From Planctomycetaceae bacterium (lineage in GTDB: Bacteria > Planctomycetota > Planctomycetia > Pirellulales > JAEUIK01): 5,013 nucleotides of DNA. The stretch spans positions 1 to 5,013 of the forward strand of contig JAEUIK010000010.1 in assembly GCA_016793185.1 (NCBI GenBank), written 5' to 3'. A program made the translations under genes and the position numbers. Of the stretch, positions 1-5,013 are shown one piece after another. Under the pieces are notes generated by a model, which ran no database searches, was not told where the DNA came from, and worked only from the letters and a program-made list of their open reading frames with translations. How positions within the stretch are numbered: position 1 is the first letter of the stretch; each line of letters starts with the position of its first letter.

Positions 1-1137
1 CTCGCCGTTCTGGACGACCTGGGCTCCCTCGGCGCCGAGCAAGGCCGCCACGATGTCGCGGAAGTTGCGCGTGCTCGGGCCGAAGCTCACCGCGGCTCCG
101 TAGGCGGCCGGCTCGATCATGTTCTGGCCGCCGCGCGTCGAGAGACTGCCGCCAACGAAGGCGATCCGCGCCGTTCCCCACCAGGCTCCCAACTCGCCCA
201 CCGTATCGACCAGCAACACGCGGGTGGCGGGGTTCGGCCCGGTGGCCTCCAGCTCCGAACGGCGCTGGAACTCGAGATTGCGTCGCTTGAGCAGTTGCGC
301 CACCTCGCCGAAGCGCTCGGGATGGCGCGGAACCAGCAACAGCCGCAGCTCGGGATACTCGGGCGCCAGGGCGAGATAGGAATCGAGCGCCAGCGATTCT
401 TCGGGATCCTGGGTGCTGCCCGCCAGGAAGACGACGTCCGTCGCGCGGATGCCCGCCAGCTCCGCCAGGCGCTCGGTCTTGGGGTTCTTGCGGTCCGTCG
501 CGGCGCCGTCGTACTTGAGCGAGCCGGTGACGTGCACCGCTTCGGGACGCGCCCCGAGCTGGCGGAAACGCGCGGCATACTCGGCGTTCTGCGCGGCGAT
601 CAGATCGATCCGCGCGAGCGTCGGCGCCAGCAGCCGTCGGACCCGCAGGTAACCGCGAAAGCTCTGCTCGCTGAGCCGGCCATTGACCACCGCCACGCGG
701 GCTCCCGAGGCGCGCGCGTAGCGAATCAAATTCGGCCAGAGCTCCAACTCGGCCAGGATCAGCAACTCAGGGCGGAGCCGAGCCAGCGCCCGCCGCACGG
801 CCCAACTGAAATCCAACGGACAGTAGAAGACGGTTCGCGGAGCGTACTTGGTCTTGGCCAAGGCGTAGCCCGCGGCGGTCGTGGTGGAGATGGCGCATTC
901 GACCTCGAGCCCGCGCCGGTCGAACTCCTTGAGGAGGGTTGCCAGCAGATTGACCTCGCCGACGCTGACCGCGTGCAGCCAGACGACGGGGCGCCCGCCG
1001 GCGGGACGCGGGACGTTTCCCAGAAGCCGTGCGCCCCAGCCGTGGCGATACTTGCCGCGCGTGAGGGCCTGATAGGCGAACCAGGGCGAAAGCCCCACCA
1101 GCAGGGCCAGGTACACGACGTTGAGCAGATAGGCCAT
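1..1137 (-). CDS. waaA: 3-deoxy-D-manno-octulosonic acid (Kdo) transferase WaaA/KdtA, C-terminus cut off by window edge
   Basis: This gene encodes the GT-B-type transferase that moves Kdo from CMP-Kdo to lipid IV-A at the cytoplasmic face of the inner membrane. I translated 379 residues with no internal stop; reading continues off the left edge. E. coli WaaA has about 425 residues, so roughly 45-60 are missing. Residues 3-22 form a hydrophobic N-terminal anchor followed by a basic stretch (KYRHGWGAR, 29-37). Family signatures in order are HAVSVGE at 55-61, with E61 matching the proposed catalytic base of the family; ELELWPNL at 130-137; NGRLS at 152-156; AAQN at 181-184; TGSLKYD at 204-210; AGST at 239-242; LLVPRHPERF at 267-276; DTVGELG at 311-317; FVGGSL at 327-332; GGQNMIEPAAYG at 336-347; and FGPSTRNFRDI at 352-362. 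The ATG at 1137 is chosen because an AAAGGA ribosome-binding site sits 7 bases upstream and no in-frame ATG, GTG or TTG lies in the gap before it. Two His positions of the E. coli enzyme are Gln here (Q243, Q338). It lies 71 bases downstream of secA on the same strand. Confidence 0.97.
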   Translation of the reverse strand, partial: MAYLLNVVYLALLVGLSPWFAYQALTRGKYRHGWGARLLGNVPRPAGGRPVVWLHAVSVGEVNLLATLLKEFDRRGLEVECAISTTTAAGYALAKTKYAPRTVFYCPLDFSWAVRRALARLRPELLILAELELWPNLIRYARASGARVAVVNGRLSEQSFRGYLRVRRLLAPTLARIDLIAAQNAEYAARFRQLGARPEAVHVTGSLKYDGAATDRKNPKTERLAELAGIRATDVVFLAGSTQDPEESLALDSYLALAPEYPELRLLLVPRHPERFGEVAQLLKRRNLEFQRRSELEATGPNPATRVLLVDTVGELGAWWGTARIAFVGGSLSTRGGQNMIEPAAYGAAVSFGPSTRNFRDIVAALLGAEGAQVVQNGE

Positions 1138-1208
1138 CGGGGATTCCTTTCCCGCGAGCGGACTTTTCGTGGGTGGCGGACCGCGGTGCGGCTCGCCGCT
1201 GCGCGGCC
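1138..1208 (-). other. 71-base secA-waaA intergenic gap, no terminator seen
   Basis: The gap between the secA stop codon and the waaA start is GC-rich. A small inverted repeat (GCGG, four-base loop, CCGC at 1188-1199) lies just after the secA stop. It is not followed by a run of T on the transcribed strand, so it does not look like a factor-independent terminator. I see no convincing -35/-10 pair. The simplest reading is read-through from secA into waaA, but a weak internal promoter cannot be excluded by eye. Confidence 0.5.
1145..1150 (-). promoter_or_regulatory. Ribosome-binding site of waaA
   Basis: On the minus strand this reads AAAGGA, complementary to the 3' end of 16S rRNA, and is separated from the ATG at 1137 by 7 bases. 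This is a normal Shine-Dalgarno spacing and it fixes the start of waaA. The secA gene in the same window has no comparable site. Confidence 0.65.
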
Positions 1209-4916
<3,708 letters not shown>

Positions 4917-5013
4917 GGTGGGCGGGGAGAGGGGTTAGAGGGCTGTGAGGCCAAACGCTCAGCCGCAAAGGAAGGTCCCCGGCCGGAAAAAGAGGGTCCT
5001 GAGCGCGCAAAAT
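4917..5013 (-). other. Upstream leader of secA, no recognisable promoter or ribosome-binding site
   Basis: These 97 bases precede the secA ATG. The 25 bases next to the start are pyrimidine-rich on the coding strand (CTCTAACCCCTCTCCCCGCC then CACC) and contain no AGGAGG-like element. I found no clear -35/-10 pair and no SecM-like arrest peptide; the only open frame overlaps secA out of frame and lacks an arrest motif. The upstream gene, if any, lies outside the window. Confidence 0.45.

Noticed and set aside
1188..1199. Inverted repeat in the secA-waaA gap as a possible terminator
   Set aside because: The stem is only four to five pairs and no T run follows on the transcribed strand, so it is indistinguishable from chance in GC-rich DNA.

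Overview
This window is a compact, GC-rich (roughly 60% by eye) bacterial segment with two genes, both read on the minus strand. In transcription order (right to left) they are secA, the ATPase motor of the Sec protein-export pathway (4916 down to 1209, complete), and waaA/kdtA, the Kdo transferase of lipid A / LPS core synthesis (1137 down to 1, running off the left edge). A 71-base gap separates them. I see no tRNA, rRNA, mobile element, CRISPR array or factor-independent terminator. The remaining 97 bases at the right edge (4917-5013) are the secA leader and hold no gene that I can support.

The organism is probably a Gram-negative-type bacterium, since it makes Kdo. The very large SecA (1235 residues against 901 in E. 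coli) and the wording of both proteins make me favour Planctomycetota or a close relative. This is an inference from family knowledge and was not tested by any search.

Both genes serve the cell envelope. SecA drives unfolded preproteins through SecYEG. WaaA adds Kdo to lipid IV-A at the cytoplasmic face of the inner membrane. The short co-directional gap suggests that they may be transcribed together.

The most unusual content lies inside SecA. All the motor motifs are intact, but the protein carries three additions relative to E. coli: about 20 extra residues forming an amphipathic N-terminal stretch; about 50 residues inserted in the second nucleotide-binding domain (residues about 459-508), which read like a small SH3/Sm-type beta-barrel; and a helical wing domain grown by about 235 residues. 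That wing domain resolves by eye into five copies of a 37-residue motif that aligns without gaps (residues 781-1084). E. coli SecA appears to have one copy of the same unit.
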